From Hepatocystis sp. ex Piliocolobus tephrosceles (taxonomy: Eukaryota; Apicomplexa; Aconoidasida; Haemosporida; Plasmodiidae), in contig CABPSV020000408.1 of NCBI GenBank assembly GCA_902459845.2, forward strand, positions 1-16,931: DNA of 16,931 nucleotides, in the 5' to 3' direction. Of the stretch, positions 1 through 8,694 are shown piece after piece. How positions within the stretch are numbered: the stretch's first letter is position 1; the number at the start of each line of letters is the position of its first letter. A model generated the notes under the pieces. The model was not told the DNA's origin and did no database searches. It saw only the letters and a list, made by a program, of their open reading frames with translations. The position numbers were made by a program, and so were the translations under genes.

Positions 1-240
1 AGTGATTAAATGAGTGATTAAATGAGTGATTAAATGAGTGATTAAATGAGTGATTAAATGAGTGATTAAATGAGTGATTAAATGAGTGATTAAATGAGTG
101 ATTAAATGAGTGATTAAATGAGTGATTAAATAAGTGATTAAATAAGTGATTAAATGAGTGATTAAATGAGTGATTAAATAAGTGATTAAATGAGTGATTA
201 AATAAGTGATTAAATAAGTGATTAAATGAGTGATTAAATA
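1..240. repeat. 12-bp minisatellite, 20 tandem units
   Basis: Twenty head-to-tail copies of AGTGATTAAATG run in perfect phase from the first base, so the array probably continues beyond the window. The only variable position is base 12. Units 1-10 all end in G; units 11-20 mix G and A (six A, four G). All three plus-strand frames carry stops in every unit, while two minus-strand frames are open. It lies about 670 bp upstream of the SEL1-like start codon. I treat it as a non-coding minisatellite. Confidence 0.95.
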
Positions 241-582
241 AGTAAATAGTTAGGTCAGAATAAAAATAAACGAAACAAATCATTTTACATGAGACAAAAA
301 ATGTAAATAATTTAATTTGAATGTGTTTTTCTTTTTTTTCATTTTATGTATATATATTTTTCATGTATATATTATTTATGTATATTTTTTTTTGTGTATA
401 TATTCTTTATGTATATATATTTTTTATGTTAATTTTTTTTATGTTAATTTTTTTGATATTAATTTTTTTATTTGCAATTTCTATTTGATGTTACTATTTC
501 ATATTTACCATTTGATTATTTATTTTATTTATTTGTTTATTTTAACAACACGACATCGGATAGAAGATAGAAAACATAAATT
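241..582. other. AT-rich intergenic flank, no gene seen
   Basis: This stretch between two minisatellites is T-rich, with many poly-T runs and TATATA blocks between about 317 and 560. An open frame of 95 codons at 317-604 encodes almost only F, I, Y, V and C and runs into the 13-bp repeat; it looks like a compositional artefact. The region is probably part of the 5' flank of the gene starting at 913. No motif could be assigned. Confidence 0.6.
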
Positions 583-700
583 AAGCACTAAAAATAAGCA
601 CTAAAAATAAGCACTAAAAATAAGCACTAAAAATAAGCACTAAAAATAAGCACAAAAAATAAGCACAAAAAATAAGCACAAAAAATAAGCACAAAAAAAT
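583..700. repeat. 13-bp minisatellite, 9 units
   Basis: Five copies of AAGCACTAAAAAT (583-647) are followed by four of AAGCACAAAAAAT (648-700, the last with one extra A). The single T-to-A change splits the array into two homogeneous blocks. A 13-bp period is not a multiple of three, as expected for non-coding DNA. The array lies about 210 bp upstream of the SEL1-like start. Its unit resembles that of the 13-bp array at 12505-12621. Confidence 0.95.
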
Positions 701-912
701 AAGCAACAAAACAAAAATAAAAATGTGTCTACTCGAGTTGGTATTAATTGTATATAATCGTGCTATATAAAATATATAGTGTTATCATTCTTTTTTTTTT
801 TTTTTGTCCACTTTTTTGTTCTATTTTTTTTATTTTTTTGTCCACTTTTTTGTTTCATTTTTTCTTTTTTTTTTTTTTTTGTCCTTGTTTTTATTTTTTG
901 ACCGTAGCAAAT

Positions 913-3900
913 ATGATTAAAAATGTCATATATTTTATTTTCATATTTTCATTTTTTTTAATAATAATTAAATGTGAGTATATCACTAATACTCAAGTTA
1001 TCGCGTTGACCGAATTGAAGGGTGATAAAATAAGTAATAAAAAAGAAAAAGTTAGTGTTGTTAAGACTGTGAAAAATGTAGAAGTTGATAACGGAAGGAC
1101 TGTAGACACTTCTACTGATAGCGATAACGGTATAAATACGAGTGACAAACACAAAAGTAAAAAAGATAAAAATGAGACAGTAAAAAGAACTGCAAAAAGA
1201 ACTGCAAAAAGAACTGCAAAAGAGACTAATAGTGACAATATTAAGAGTAGTATAAGTGATTTTGATATAGGTATCAATGACGACCGTTTTATCACAGAGT
1301 ACAACGAACGAATAGAAGAGTATAATAAAGTATTAGATAAATTAATATTGAGAAGTTTGAATGGAAAAAGGTATAATTATTTGAACTTATTAGATGAATA
1401 TTCATTAAGTACAAAAATGAAGAAAGAAGTGTACGAAATTTTAAAAAGTTTGATAAAAATTATTACAAATAGTAATTTTTTTAATTCGATTTATAATAAA
1501 GATATAAATAGAATTTTAAAATATGAAATAAAACAGGAAACATATATAAAACATTTTATTTTATCTTTATTTCAGTGGTATAATAATATAAAAATAATAA
1601 AATCGAGTAGAGTTGATAATAGTTATTATGACTATATACATTATATAGATGATAATAATATATATGCATATAAATATATTTATAAATTTGTATTAAATTC
1701 GAATAGATCTGAAAATATATTTTTTTATATCGACTTAACTAAATTATATTTAATCAAAATAGTCGATGTTTATAGAAAATATATTTTTTTAATTAATAAT
1801 AGTATTCGCTATTATCCTAATCATATGTATATTACAGAACGTTTTGACGATTTTATTTATAATTATTTTTTATTTTATAATCATCACTTTTTTAATAAAC
1901 ATAAAAGTTTATTAGATAAAGAAATATGGACAAATAAAATAAAAAAAAAAAATAATATAGTATATAAAAAATTAAAAAAATTAAATCCTGATTTTATTAT
2001 TTATGAATTAAAAAAATTTTATAAAGTAGATAATATATATAATGTTTATGTAGAACAAGAAATGTTTTTAATGTTTTTTTTTTTTAACGGCTTTTTAGTT
2101 GATTTATTAAATGAATTATATAACGAATCTTATATGAATAAGTTAAGAAATAAAATAAAAGATGAGAATGTTACACGTGGCATAGATGAAGGTGATAAAA
2201 AAAAAATAAAAGTAGAACATATTAGTGAGCAGAAAAAGAATAAAATTAGTGAAAATAATAAAATTAGTGAAAATAATAAAATTAGTGAAAAAAATAAAAT
2301 TAGTGAAAATAATAAAATTAGTGAAAATAATAAAATTAGTGAAAAAAATAAAATTAGTGAAAATAATAACATCAGTGAAGGTGTTCATAAATACCCCATA
2401 GAAGAAGGGGACAGTCATAAGAACACTGTTACTGATAAAGGTGATCGTAATAATATAAAAAATGGAATAAATAATGATATATTAAGAAACGAAAATGAAA
2501 AAAACAATTATGTTAGTGATCATAGTAAAGATAAAAATGATAATATTTCTTCATTTCATAATATTTTAAACAAAGATCTTAACGATTTAGAAACACAAGA
2601 CGACGACGATAAATCATTATCATCATCATCATCTTTTGAAAACATTTTAGCTTCGTACAATAATTTAATGAAAGATAAAAATTTTAATAAATATAATAAA
2701 TATATTTTAAAAAATATGGAAAAAATATTTAATATATCAACAGATAAAACATATAATAATTTTGAAAATTATAAAAATAATTATGAATTATCAGATGATG
2801 GTTATATTATTAATATTAAAAATAATCGACAAATTCCTTTAATTTTTAATCCTGGGAAAGATGTATTTTTATATTTCAACAAAATTAATAATAAAAGAAA
2901 AATAAATTTTTATAATATATATACAAAATTATTAACAATTATTAAATATAAAAAGGAGAGTAATTTTTATGATGGATTTTGTCAATGTAGTTTTATTAAT
3001 AACGTGTTTGATATGAACAAGTCTCGTAAGAATGTATATGTTGGGTTAGAAAAAACAATTCCTGATGTATATGGAAAAATAAATTTAAATTACACAACTC
3101 CAGCTGCAGTAACAATAAATGATCGTATTCATGATCAATTAAAATTGTTAAAACGGGTTTATACAGACAAATTAAAAAATGAATCTATTTGTGTTTTATC
3201 ATTTTTATTTTTAATTGGAATTAATGACGATAATGGTATTTTACAATTCCCTTTTGGATTTCCTCGAAATATTGATTATGCTGTAAAATTATTAAGAAAA
3301 GGAAAAGATGGTTTATGTAATTTTTTAAGTGGCATTTTATATCATATAAATTTACCAATATATGTAAACAATTCTTCAATAAATTTAACGAATGAATTAA
3401 ATGGTGATATGTTGAATATAGATAATTCAAACAATGGTAGTATTAATAACTTTTTTTATATTTATTATACAAATAATACAAAATTAAAAAATAGTGAATT
3501 TTTATCAAATGAAAACAGAAAGATCCCAAATAAAGTAAATAGTTTAAAATCTAAGATAACGTCTTATTCCTTAGGAGCAACAAAAAATGATTTGTTTTGT
3601 CGTTTAGCATTTACAAATAATATTATAAGATTAAAATATAAAAATAAAACAAATAATAGTTATTTAAAGGAATTTTTTGATTTTACATTTGATAAAAAAA
3701 ATTTAAAAAATATTTTTTTAAATCATAATATATCTCCATTTTTAACAACTTGTGATCATGTACTTAGTAATATATTAGCTACTGTAATCGAGTCACTTAA
3801 AAATACAACATCTATTGAAAGTAAAATAGTAGAACATAATATAAATGATAATAATATGAACCTATTACATAATAATTCAAATAGTAATAAAAATCTTTTG

Positions 3901-6900
3901 GAATATTTTTTAAAACTAGCTGATAATAGAAATTCATATGCTTTAGCTGCATTAGGTGAAATGTATTATTTAGGAAATGAAAGTATAGGTATTGAAAGAG
4001 ATGAATTAAAAGCATACGAGTTTTGGAAAAAAGCAGCTGATCAAGGTGATAGTACATCTGCTTTATCTACTGGATATGCGTATCTAGATGAATATAAAAA
4101 GTTTTTAAAAAAAGAAGAAATGGCAAAAAAAATGAATAAAGAAGATTTATTGAGTATAATAAAGTTAGAAAAAGGTGCAAGTGATGGATCTGATAATGGT
4201 GAAGCATTTGATTTTTTTAAAGCGTCATCGGGGGTTCGTTATGAAGAAGGAGAATGGGTTACCACCAGTTCGGGATCTTCAGCACAAACTGAGAAGGGTG
4301 ATACTATAACTCAGGGTGGTAGTGGTAGTGGTAGTGGTAGTGGTAGTGGTAGTGGTAGTGGTAGTGGTGGTGTTAGTGATGGTGATAGTGGTGGTGTTAG
4401 TGGTGGTGTTAGTGGTGGTGATAGTGGTGGTGTTAGTGGTGGTGTTAGTGGTGGTGATAGTGGTGGTGTTAGTGGTAATGGTAGTGGTAATGAACAAAAA
4501 GATACAAACGGATATTATAATTTTTTTTCCCATATAAGACAAGGTGACTTAGAAAGTGCAGGAAATGTAATGGGTGATGGGTCTGACTCTTTTGTAAATC
4601 CTTCTGTATATGACGGTACAGATGGATTAGGGACGGGTTCTACTTCTTTAGGTGGCATGTATGGGTTTAACAATTCAAATGATTTAAGGACAGGTGTTAA
4701 TTCGGGAGTTAATCAAGCAGCTAATCAAGCAGCTAATCAAGCAGCTAATCAGGCAGCTAATCAAGCAGCTAATCAAGCAGCTAATCAGGCAGATAATCAA
4801 GCAGCTAATCAGGCAGATAATCCAGGAGTTAACCAAAACAATTCGAATAATATTGATAGTAATACACCATCAGTGGATTTTTTTTATGCCAAAGAAAATA
4901 TAAGTAACACAACAAACAGAGCAGATAGGGTAGGGGCAACAGACAGAGTAGGGGCAACAGACAGAGTAGGGGCAGCAGACAGAGTAGGGGCAGCAGACCG
5001 AATTGATGAAGGAAATGAAATAATAAAAAAATATTTATCTGATTTAGAAAATAGTGTACAAATGTCATTAAGTAATGCAAAAACATATTTTCATAAAGCT
5101 ATAAGAAATAATGATGGTAGTATTGAAAATATTTTAGCAAAATATAATATTTATAAGTTTGGATTAGGAACAGACAAAAATATCGAATTAGCAGGATACT
5201 ATTTAAAACTAGCTGCAGATAAAGGTGATAATGTTTCACAAATGTTATTAGGACATTATTATTCTGGTACAGATATTGGAATAAAGTTAAATGATTTTAA
5301 TGAGAATGATAGAATTGGTAATTTAAAAAAAGCATATAAATATTATAGTTTATCTGCAAAAAATGGAAATATAATTTCGTTATATAATGAAAGTATATTA
5401 ATTTTAAAAGGTGTAAATCCTAGTTATAAAACATTTAATGAAAAATGTGAAAAAACAATTAGTAACTTCCATTTTATTAGTATGATAAATGAAAAATTAT
5501 ATGGTCTGAGTAAATTATTAAGAAGGAATTATGAATTTAAGGATTATACAGGAGCTTTATTATTGGCAATAATTTTAGCAGAATTAGGTGAGCACTCTAA
5601 TAATGTAAATGTATCGTTTTTATGGCAATTAAAACGTAAGACGATGGAAAATTTTACAGAAAGGTATAATGTAGTGGAGGATGTGTTACGTAATTTGAAA
5701 AGTTTGATTGATAGGAGTGATACAACTAAAGATGGTGATAATAATGATGGTTTTACAAAAAATATAGATAAAAAAAATAAATCGAATGAAATTTATTTAG
5801 AAAATGTAATAAAAAAAATATATAAAAAGGGGAAAAGAAAAGGTGCTTATTCTATTAGAAAAAATTTTAATCTTGATAGGTTTTCGATTTTGAAAACTTG
5901 TACAATAGTAGTAAAAAATGATAAAATTTTGAGTCTTATTAAATTATGTGCTCAGTTAAAAAGGGAGTTGTTCTTTGGTAAGGGTCCTAAAATTGATGGT
6001 TTAGTAGGTACTATCACTAGCAGTGGTGGTAACACTGGCAGTAGTAGTAAGGGTAACAGTGGTGGTAACACTGGCAATAGTAGTAAGGGTAGCAGTAGTA
6101 GTAAGGGTAGCAGTAGTAGTAAGGGTAGCAGTAGTAGTAAGGGTAGCAGTAGTAGTAAGGGTAGCAGTAGTAGTAAGGGTAGTGCAAAAGTAAGTACTGA
6201 TGATGGTTATAGTAATGGTCGTAATGAAAATAACAATTTCAAGAGTGAAGACCCCGCTCCTGAAGAAACAAATAAATATTTCGACGAATACTATTATGAT
6301 AAATATGAATTAACGAAAACATACCAACAGATAGAACTGTTTGAAGGGTATGACCATATTGTATTAAAAGATATAAACAAATTAAATAGTAACCAAGAAA
6401 AGATGAAAAAAATAGAAAAAGTAAAAAGTTTAATAATGGAACATTTTCGAGTTAGTGAATTTTTACACTGCTATTATAAACCAATATCTTATTACCAAAT
6501 AACAGTAGATGAAGAAGAAAATGACAGGGAGAAGGATAGACATAATTATAAACCTGGAATTAATATACATGGAAAAAGTTCAGAAAAAAATAGAAATACT
6601 GGTAATACTGGTAATACTGGTAGTACTAGTAGTACTGGTAGTACTAGTAGTACAGATAATATATTCGAAATGTATAATACAAATGGTTCTGATTTATATA
6701 ACATGGAGTTTTATAGATATGCTAGTTTGTTTGAAAATGAAGATATAAAAGAAATATATTATTATAAAAAAAAATATTCTTCTAATATTTTTAATGAAAT
6801 TCAAAGCTTTAGTCAGAATTGCGATGTATGTAAACAATATTATGATATTTACTCTGCTTTTTATGGTTACAAACGAGCAAGTATAGAATTGATAAAAAAA

Positions 6901-7446
6901 TATAAAGAAGGAGATGCATTTACTATAAAAAGTAAACGTAAACTATTACATGTGTTGATACGAAATAGTAATGAATACAACCATGAATCGTTATATTATA
7001 AATTACAATTTTTAGAATCTTATAAATTAGAAAGTTTAGAAACAATATTACATTTATATTTGAGATTAGCAACAGAAAGTAAACATCGTGCTTGTAATGT
7101 TATTGGAATTATAGGTATTGTAAAAATATTTTTTAAAAAAATAACTCATGATATTGTTTCATTTTTTAAAACAGGTATATCTCGTATGATAGCACTTATT
7201 AAAAAACAGAAAAATGATACAAAAAAAATAAATAATAATAGTTATTCTTCTATGATAAATAAATTATTTACTAATTTTAATACATATTATATTAAACATA
7301 ATTTTATTTTAAATGATGAATTTAATAATAAGTGTATTAATTTTGGTTACTTTTTAAACAATACAAGTATGTATTCGCAAATTGGTTATTTTAGCTTTTT
7401 TAAGTTATTATATAGTTTGATTTCTTCTTTTTTTGAGGTGGAGTAA
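913..7446 (+). CDS. SEL1/HRD3-like repeat protein (probable ER quality control)
   Basis: The product is 2177 aa from the preferred start. SEL1L/Hrd3 proteins are ER adaptors that pass misfolded proteins to the Hrd1 ubiquitin ligase; that role here is inferred from homology. From 913 the protein opens with a signal peptide (MIKN, then a hydrophobic core, then IIKC-EY). The open frame reaches back to 748, but those 55 codons are mostly F/C/L from poly-T. Sel1-type helical repeats are visible near residues 758-816, 890-970, 995-1057 (LAALGEMYYLG, then AYEFWKKAADQGD), 1390-1500 (AGYYLKLAADKGD), 1544-1560 and 1970-2064 (LYLRLATESKHRACNVIG). The last segment resembles the C-terminal SEL1L repeat. 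Between them sit low-complexity inserts with seven tandem arrays, making the protein far longer than yeast or human relatives. The C-terminus is hydrophobic (near residues 2155-2174) and could be an anchor, though a lysine interrupts it. No intron is needed. Confidence 0.82.
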   Translation: MIKNVIYFIFIFSFFLIIIKCEYITNTQVIALTELKGDKISNKKEKVSVVKTVKNVEVDNGRTVDTSTDSDNGINTSDKHKSKKDKNETVKRTAKRTAKRTAKETNSDNIKSSISDFDIGINDDRFITEYNERIEEYNKVLDKLILRSLNGKRYNYLNLLDEYSLSTKMKKEVYEILKSLIKIITNSNFFNSIYNKDINRILKYEIKQETYIKHFILSLFQWYNNIKIIKSSRVDNSYYDYIHYIDDNNIYAYKYIYKFVLNSNRSENIFFYIDLTKLYLIKIVDVYRKYIFLINNSIRYYPNHMYITERFDDFIYNYFLFYNHHFFNKHKSLLDKEIWTNKIKKKNNIVYKKLKKLNPDFIIYELKKFYKVDNIYNVYVEQEMFLMFFFFNGFLVDLLNELYNESYMNKLRNKIKDENVTRGIDEGDKKKIKVEHISEQKKNKISENNKISENNKISEKNKISENNKISENNKISEKNKISENNNISEGVHKYPIEEGDSHKNTVTDKGDRNNIKNGINNDILRNENEKNNYVSDHSKDKNDNISSFHNILNKDLNDLETQDDDDKSLSSSSSFENILASYNNLMKDKNFNKYNKYILKNMEKIFNISTDKTYNNFENYKNNYELSDDGYIINIKNNRQIPLIFNPGKDVFLYFNKINNKRKINFYNIYTKLLTIIKYKKESNFYDGFCQCSFINNVFDMNKSRKNVYVGLEKTIPDVYGKINLNYTTPAAVTINDRIHDQLKLLKRVYTDKLKNESICVLSFLFLIGINDDNGILQFPFGFPRNIDYAVKLLRKGKDGLCNFLSGILYHINLPIYVNNSSINLTNELNGDMLNIDNSNNGSINNFFYIYYTNNTKLKNSEFLSNENRKIPNKVNSLKSKITSYSLGATKNDLFCRLAFTNNIIRLKYKNKTNNSYLKEFFDFTFDKKNLKNIFLNHNISPFLTTCDHVLSNILATVIESLKNTTSIESKIVEHNINDNNMNLLHNNSNSNKNLLEYFLKLADNRNSYALAALGEMYYLGNESIGIERDELKAYEFWKKAADQGDSTSALSTGYAYLDEYKKFLKKEEMAKKMNKEDLLSIIKLEKGASDGSDNGEAFDFFKASSGVRYEEGEWVTTSSGSSAQTEKGDTITQGGSGSGSGSGSGSGSGSGGVSDGDSGGVSGGVSGGDSGGVSGGVSGGDSGGVSGNGSGNEQKDTNGYYNFFSHIRQGDLESAGNVMGDGSDSFVNPSVYDGTDGLGTGSTSLGGMYGFNNSNDLRTGVNSGVNQAANQAANQAANQAANQAANQAANQADNQAANQADNPGVNQNNSNNIDSNTPSVDFFYAKENISNTTNRADRVGATDRVGATDRVGAADRVGAADRIDEGNEIIKKYLSDLENSVQMSLSNAKTYFHKAIRNNDGSIENILAKYNIYKFGLGTDKNIELAGYYLKLAADKGDNVSQMLLGHYYSGTDIGIKLNDFNENDRIGNLKKAYKYYSLSAKNGNIISLYNESILILKGVNPSYKTFNEKCEKTISNFHFISMINEKLYGLSKLLRRNYEFKDYTGALLLAIILAELGEHSNNVNVSFLWQLKRKTMENFTERYNVVEDVLRNLKSLIDRSDTTKDGDNNDGFTKNIDKKNKSNEIYLENVIKKIYKKGKRKGAYSIRKNFNLDRFSILKTCTIVVKNDKILSLIKLCAQLKRELFFGKGPKIDGLVGTITSSGGNTGSSSKGNSGGNTGNSSKGSSSSKGSSSSKGSSSSKGSSSSKGSSSSKGSAKVSTDDGYSNGRNENNNFKSEDPAPEETNKYFDEYYYDKYELTKTYQQIELFEGYDHIVLKDINKLNSNQEKMKKIEKVKSLIMEHFRVSEFLHCYYKPISYYQITVDEEENDREKDRHNYKPGINIHGKSSEKNRNTGNTGNTGSTSSTGSTSSTDNIFEMYNTNGSDLYNMEFYRYASLFENEDIKEIYYYKKKYSSNIFNEIQSFSQNCDVCKQYYDIYSAFYGYKRASIELIKKYKEGDAFTIKSKRKLLHVLIRNSNEYNHESLYYKLQFLESYKLESLETILHLYLRLATESKHRACNVIGIIGIVKIFFKKITHDIVSFFKTGISRMIALIKKQKNDTKKINNNSYSSMINKLFTNFNTYYIKHNFILNDEFNNKCINFGYFLNNTSMYSQIGYFSFFKLLYSLISSFFEVE
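1183..1218 (+). repeat. 12-bp coding repeat, 3 units (KRTA)
   Basis: Three identical 12-bp units AAAAGAACTGCA encode KRTA three times at about residues 91-102 of the SEL1-like protein, in its basic, disordered-looking N-terminal segment just after the signal peptide. Confidence 0.85.
2239..2382 (+). repeat. 18-bp coding repeat, 8 units (NKISEN)
   Basis: Eight 18-bp units encode NKISEN or NKISEK at residues 443-490; the last is degenerate (NNISEG). Units 3 and 6 have K in place of the final N, so the array also reads as a 54-bp super-unit (N, N, K) repeated, suggesting a block duplication. It sits in a charged linker before the first Sel1 repeats. Confidence 0.93.
4318..4491 (+). repeat. 6-bp / 36-bp nested Gly-Ser coding repeat
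   Basis: Eight GGTAGT units (Gly-Ser) at 4318-4365 run into a longer-period section in which GGVSGGVSGGDS (36 bp) repeats about twice, ending near 4491 (residues about 1136-1193). Almost every codon is GGT, AGT, GTT or GAT, so this is one of the most GC-rich stretches of the gene. The array separates two Sel1 blocks and should form a flexible linker. Open frames in other phases here (poly-V plus, poly-T minus) are shadows. Confidence 0.93.
4711..4830 (+). repeat. 12-bp coding repeat (NQAA/NQAD), about 9 units
   Basis: Nine 12-bp units of AATCAAGCAGCT type (4711-4818) encode NQAA or NQAD, followed by a diverged NPGV unit. Variation is limited to CAA/CAG synonymous changes and A-to-D changes at the fourth residue, concentrated at the 3' end. 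It corresponds to residues about 1267-1306 of the SEL1-like protein. Confidence 0.93.
4924..5013 (+). repeat. 18-bp coding repeat (DRVGAT/A), 5 units
   Basis: Four units encode DRVGAT, DRVGAT, DRVGAA, DRVGAA and a diverged fifth reads DRIDEG (residues about 1338-1367). It ends directly before the block containing the AGYYLKLAADKGD Sel1 repeat, so repeat expansion has stopped at the edge of the folded domain. Confidence 0.9.
6019..6177 (+). repeat. 36-bp and 18-bp Ser/Gly/Lys coding repeats
   Basis: A 36-bp unit encoding roughly SGGNTGSSSKGN occurs about twice near 6022-6087, then five near-perfect 18-bp units GGTAGCAGTAGTAGTAAG (GSSSSK) fill 6088-6177. Together they cover residues about 1703-1755 and form another linker between Sel1-like blocks. 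Confidence 0.92.
6595..6651 (+). repeat. 9-bp coding repeat (NTG/STS/STG)
   Basis: Three AATACTGGT units are followed by AGTACTAGT and AGTACTGGT variants, encoding NTGNTGNTG then STS/STG, at residues about 1895-1913. It is the last of the tandem arrays inside the SEL1-like gene. Confidence 0.9.
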
Positions 7447-7542
7447 TGTAAAAATATAAATATGGTAACTGACTGTCTTTATGTGTTGGCTTATGGTACT
7501 GACGGATATACCTTTTTTTTTTTGGCATATAATGTATATGCA

Positions 7543-7546
<4 letters not shown>

Positions 7547-7612
<66 letters not shown>
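7547..7612. repeat. T66 homopolymer
   Basis: Sixty-six uninterrupted T residues begin 101 nt after the SEL1-like stop codon. Tracts this long are prone to polymerase slippage, so the exact length in the assembly should be treated with caution. A matching A66 run occurs at 12143-12208. Confidence 0.95.
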
Positions 7613-7916
7613 CATTTGTGTGCTGTTTTTATAAGTTTATATAATTTTTATTTGCTCCACTGATTTATTTTATTACTTTTATTTTATTACTTTTATTTTT
7701 TTTTTTTTGTTGACATAAGTTATATATATATGTATATATATATATATACATATGTATATCCTCTTTTTTATTTTTTTTTGTGCTCTAATATATATATTAT
7801 ATATATATATATTATAATATGTATTATATATATGCGACGTACGTGGGTATGTACGAACGTATGTTTACAGTTTTTTAACATAACACGTACTGCATGAGTA
7901 TTAATATGTGTTGTAT

Positions 7917-7981
7917 CCACTATTGATGACAGAGTAAGGGATGTTATTGAATAACGTGATTTTTGTACTGGCTGATGTTTA
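7917..7981 (+). ncRNA. Possible C/D-box snoRNA-like segment (weak)
   Basis: Within a segment that is less A+T-rich than its surroundings, TGATGA (7924-7929) could be box C and CTGA (7972-7975) box D, 42 nt apart. TTGA (7947-7950) and GTGAT (7956-7960) could be degenerate D' and C' boxes. Against it, the base before TGATGA is T rather than purine, the terminal stem is poor (only a few A-T or G-T pairs), and I could not identify an rRNA target. It is a candidate only; it could equally be ordinary 3' UTR. Confidence 0.15.
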
Positions 7982-8210
7982 AACTGTGTAAATTATTCAC
8001 TTAAATAAACACCCATACTATACCTTCCTTCTCTCCCAATCTTTTTCCCCTCACACTTTCCCATTCCATTTTTTTTTTAATTTGTGAAATATATTTTTTT
8101 TACATTTTTATATTATATATTTTATGTTCATTATAAATGTACTTTCTTTAATTATGTTTACCTGCGTTCAATTTTATGTATGCATGTACATATTTGCCGC
8201 TTCTGTATTA

Positions 8211-8243
<33 letters not shown>

Positions 8244-8367
8244 AAGAACTTGTTAATTTTATAACATAAAAAAAAAAAAAATGAATAAAAAAAAAGTAAA
8301 ACTCAACCAATTAAGCCATTTTAGGCAATTTGTTTTATATGAAAAATGCAGGAAAAAAAAAAATAGC

Positions 8368-8381
8368 TTGTACATGTACAA
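8368..8381. repeat. Perfect 14-bp palindrome
   Basis: TTGTACATGTACAA is its own reverse complement. It lies 314 bp beyond the CAP-H2-like stop codon, in the region where the two convergent 3' ends should overlap. It could be a protein-binding site or a short hairpin in either transcript; nothing in the sequence decides this. Confidence 0.8.
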
Positions 8382-8644
8382 ACACATATACATATATATG
8401 CTTATGTAAGTTGAATAAAACAAAAATTATGATGTATTATAAAAATATTAAAAATTAGTAAGATGTGAAAACGTGACGTAGAAAGTTACGCAAGTTATGA
8501 ATGTTGCAAAATGTGGTAACCCTACTATTTTGTACTTATGAAATTAAAAAAAAAACAAAAACAAAAACACGTTACTTCATTTTTTTTAATTTACGAGTTC
8601 ATTTGGTTACACACGCAACTGGTTATAATCTAATGTACATACAC

Positions 8645-8681
<37 letters not shown>

Positions 8682-8694
8682 ATAATGGATAAGC

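Larger units (their letters stand above)
7447..8694. other. Convergent intergenic region, 1.25 kb
   Basis: This separates the 3' ends of the SEL1-like gene (plus) and the CAP-H2-like gene (minus), so it should hold both 3' untranslated regions. It contains a T66 run (7547-7612), AT dinucleotide and palindromic AT blocks (about 7715-7755 and 7788-7835), a relatively complex segment (7835-8070), a pyrimidine-rich stretch (about 8018-8070), a T27 run (8211-8237), a 14-bp palindrome (8368-8381) and an AT microsatellite (about 8657-8680). The longest open frames are 60-71 codons made of homopolymers. I see no protein gene. Confidence 0.75.

Noticed and set aside
317..604. 95-codon plus-strand open frame
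   Set aside because: Composed almost only of F, I, Y, V and C from T-rich DNA and ends inside the 13-bp repeat; no domain or signal stands out.
748..912. 55-codon N-terminal extension of the SEL1-like open frame
   Set aside because: It is mostly F, C and L from poly-T tracts, while the ATG at 913 starts a proper signal peptide. The upstream ATG is more likely part of the 5' UTR.
2130..2418. Two minus-strand open frames with F/L/I-rich repeats
   Set aside because: Antisense shadows of the NKISEN repeat.
4279..4542. Poly-Thr minus-strand and poly-Val plus-strand open frames
   Set aside because: Shadows of the Gly-Ser array, open in every phase because the unit has no stop.
7400..7663. Poly-Phe and poly-Lys open frames around the T66 run
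   Set aside because: Translations of a homopolymer, with no independent support.
8185..8192. TGTACATA as a Pumilio (PUF) binding site in the SEL1-like 3' region
   Set aside because: It fits UGUANAUA, but matches of this kind arise often by chance in AT-rich DNA, and it lies about 740 nt past the stop codon.
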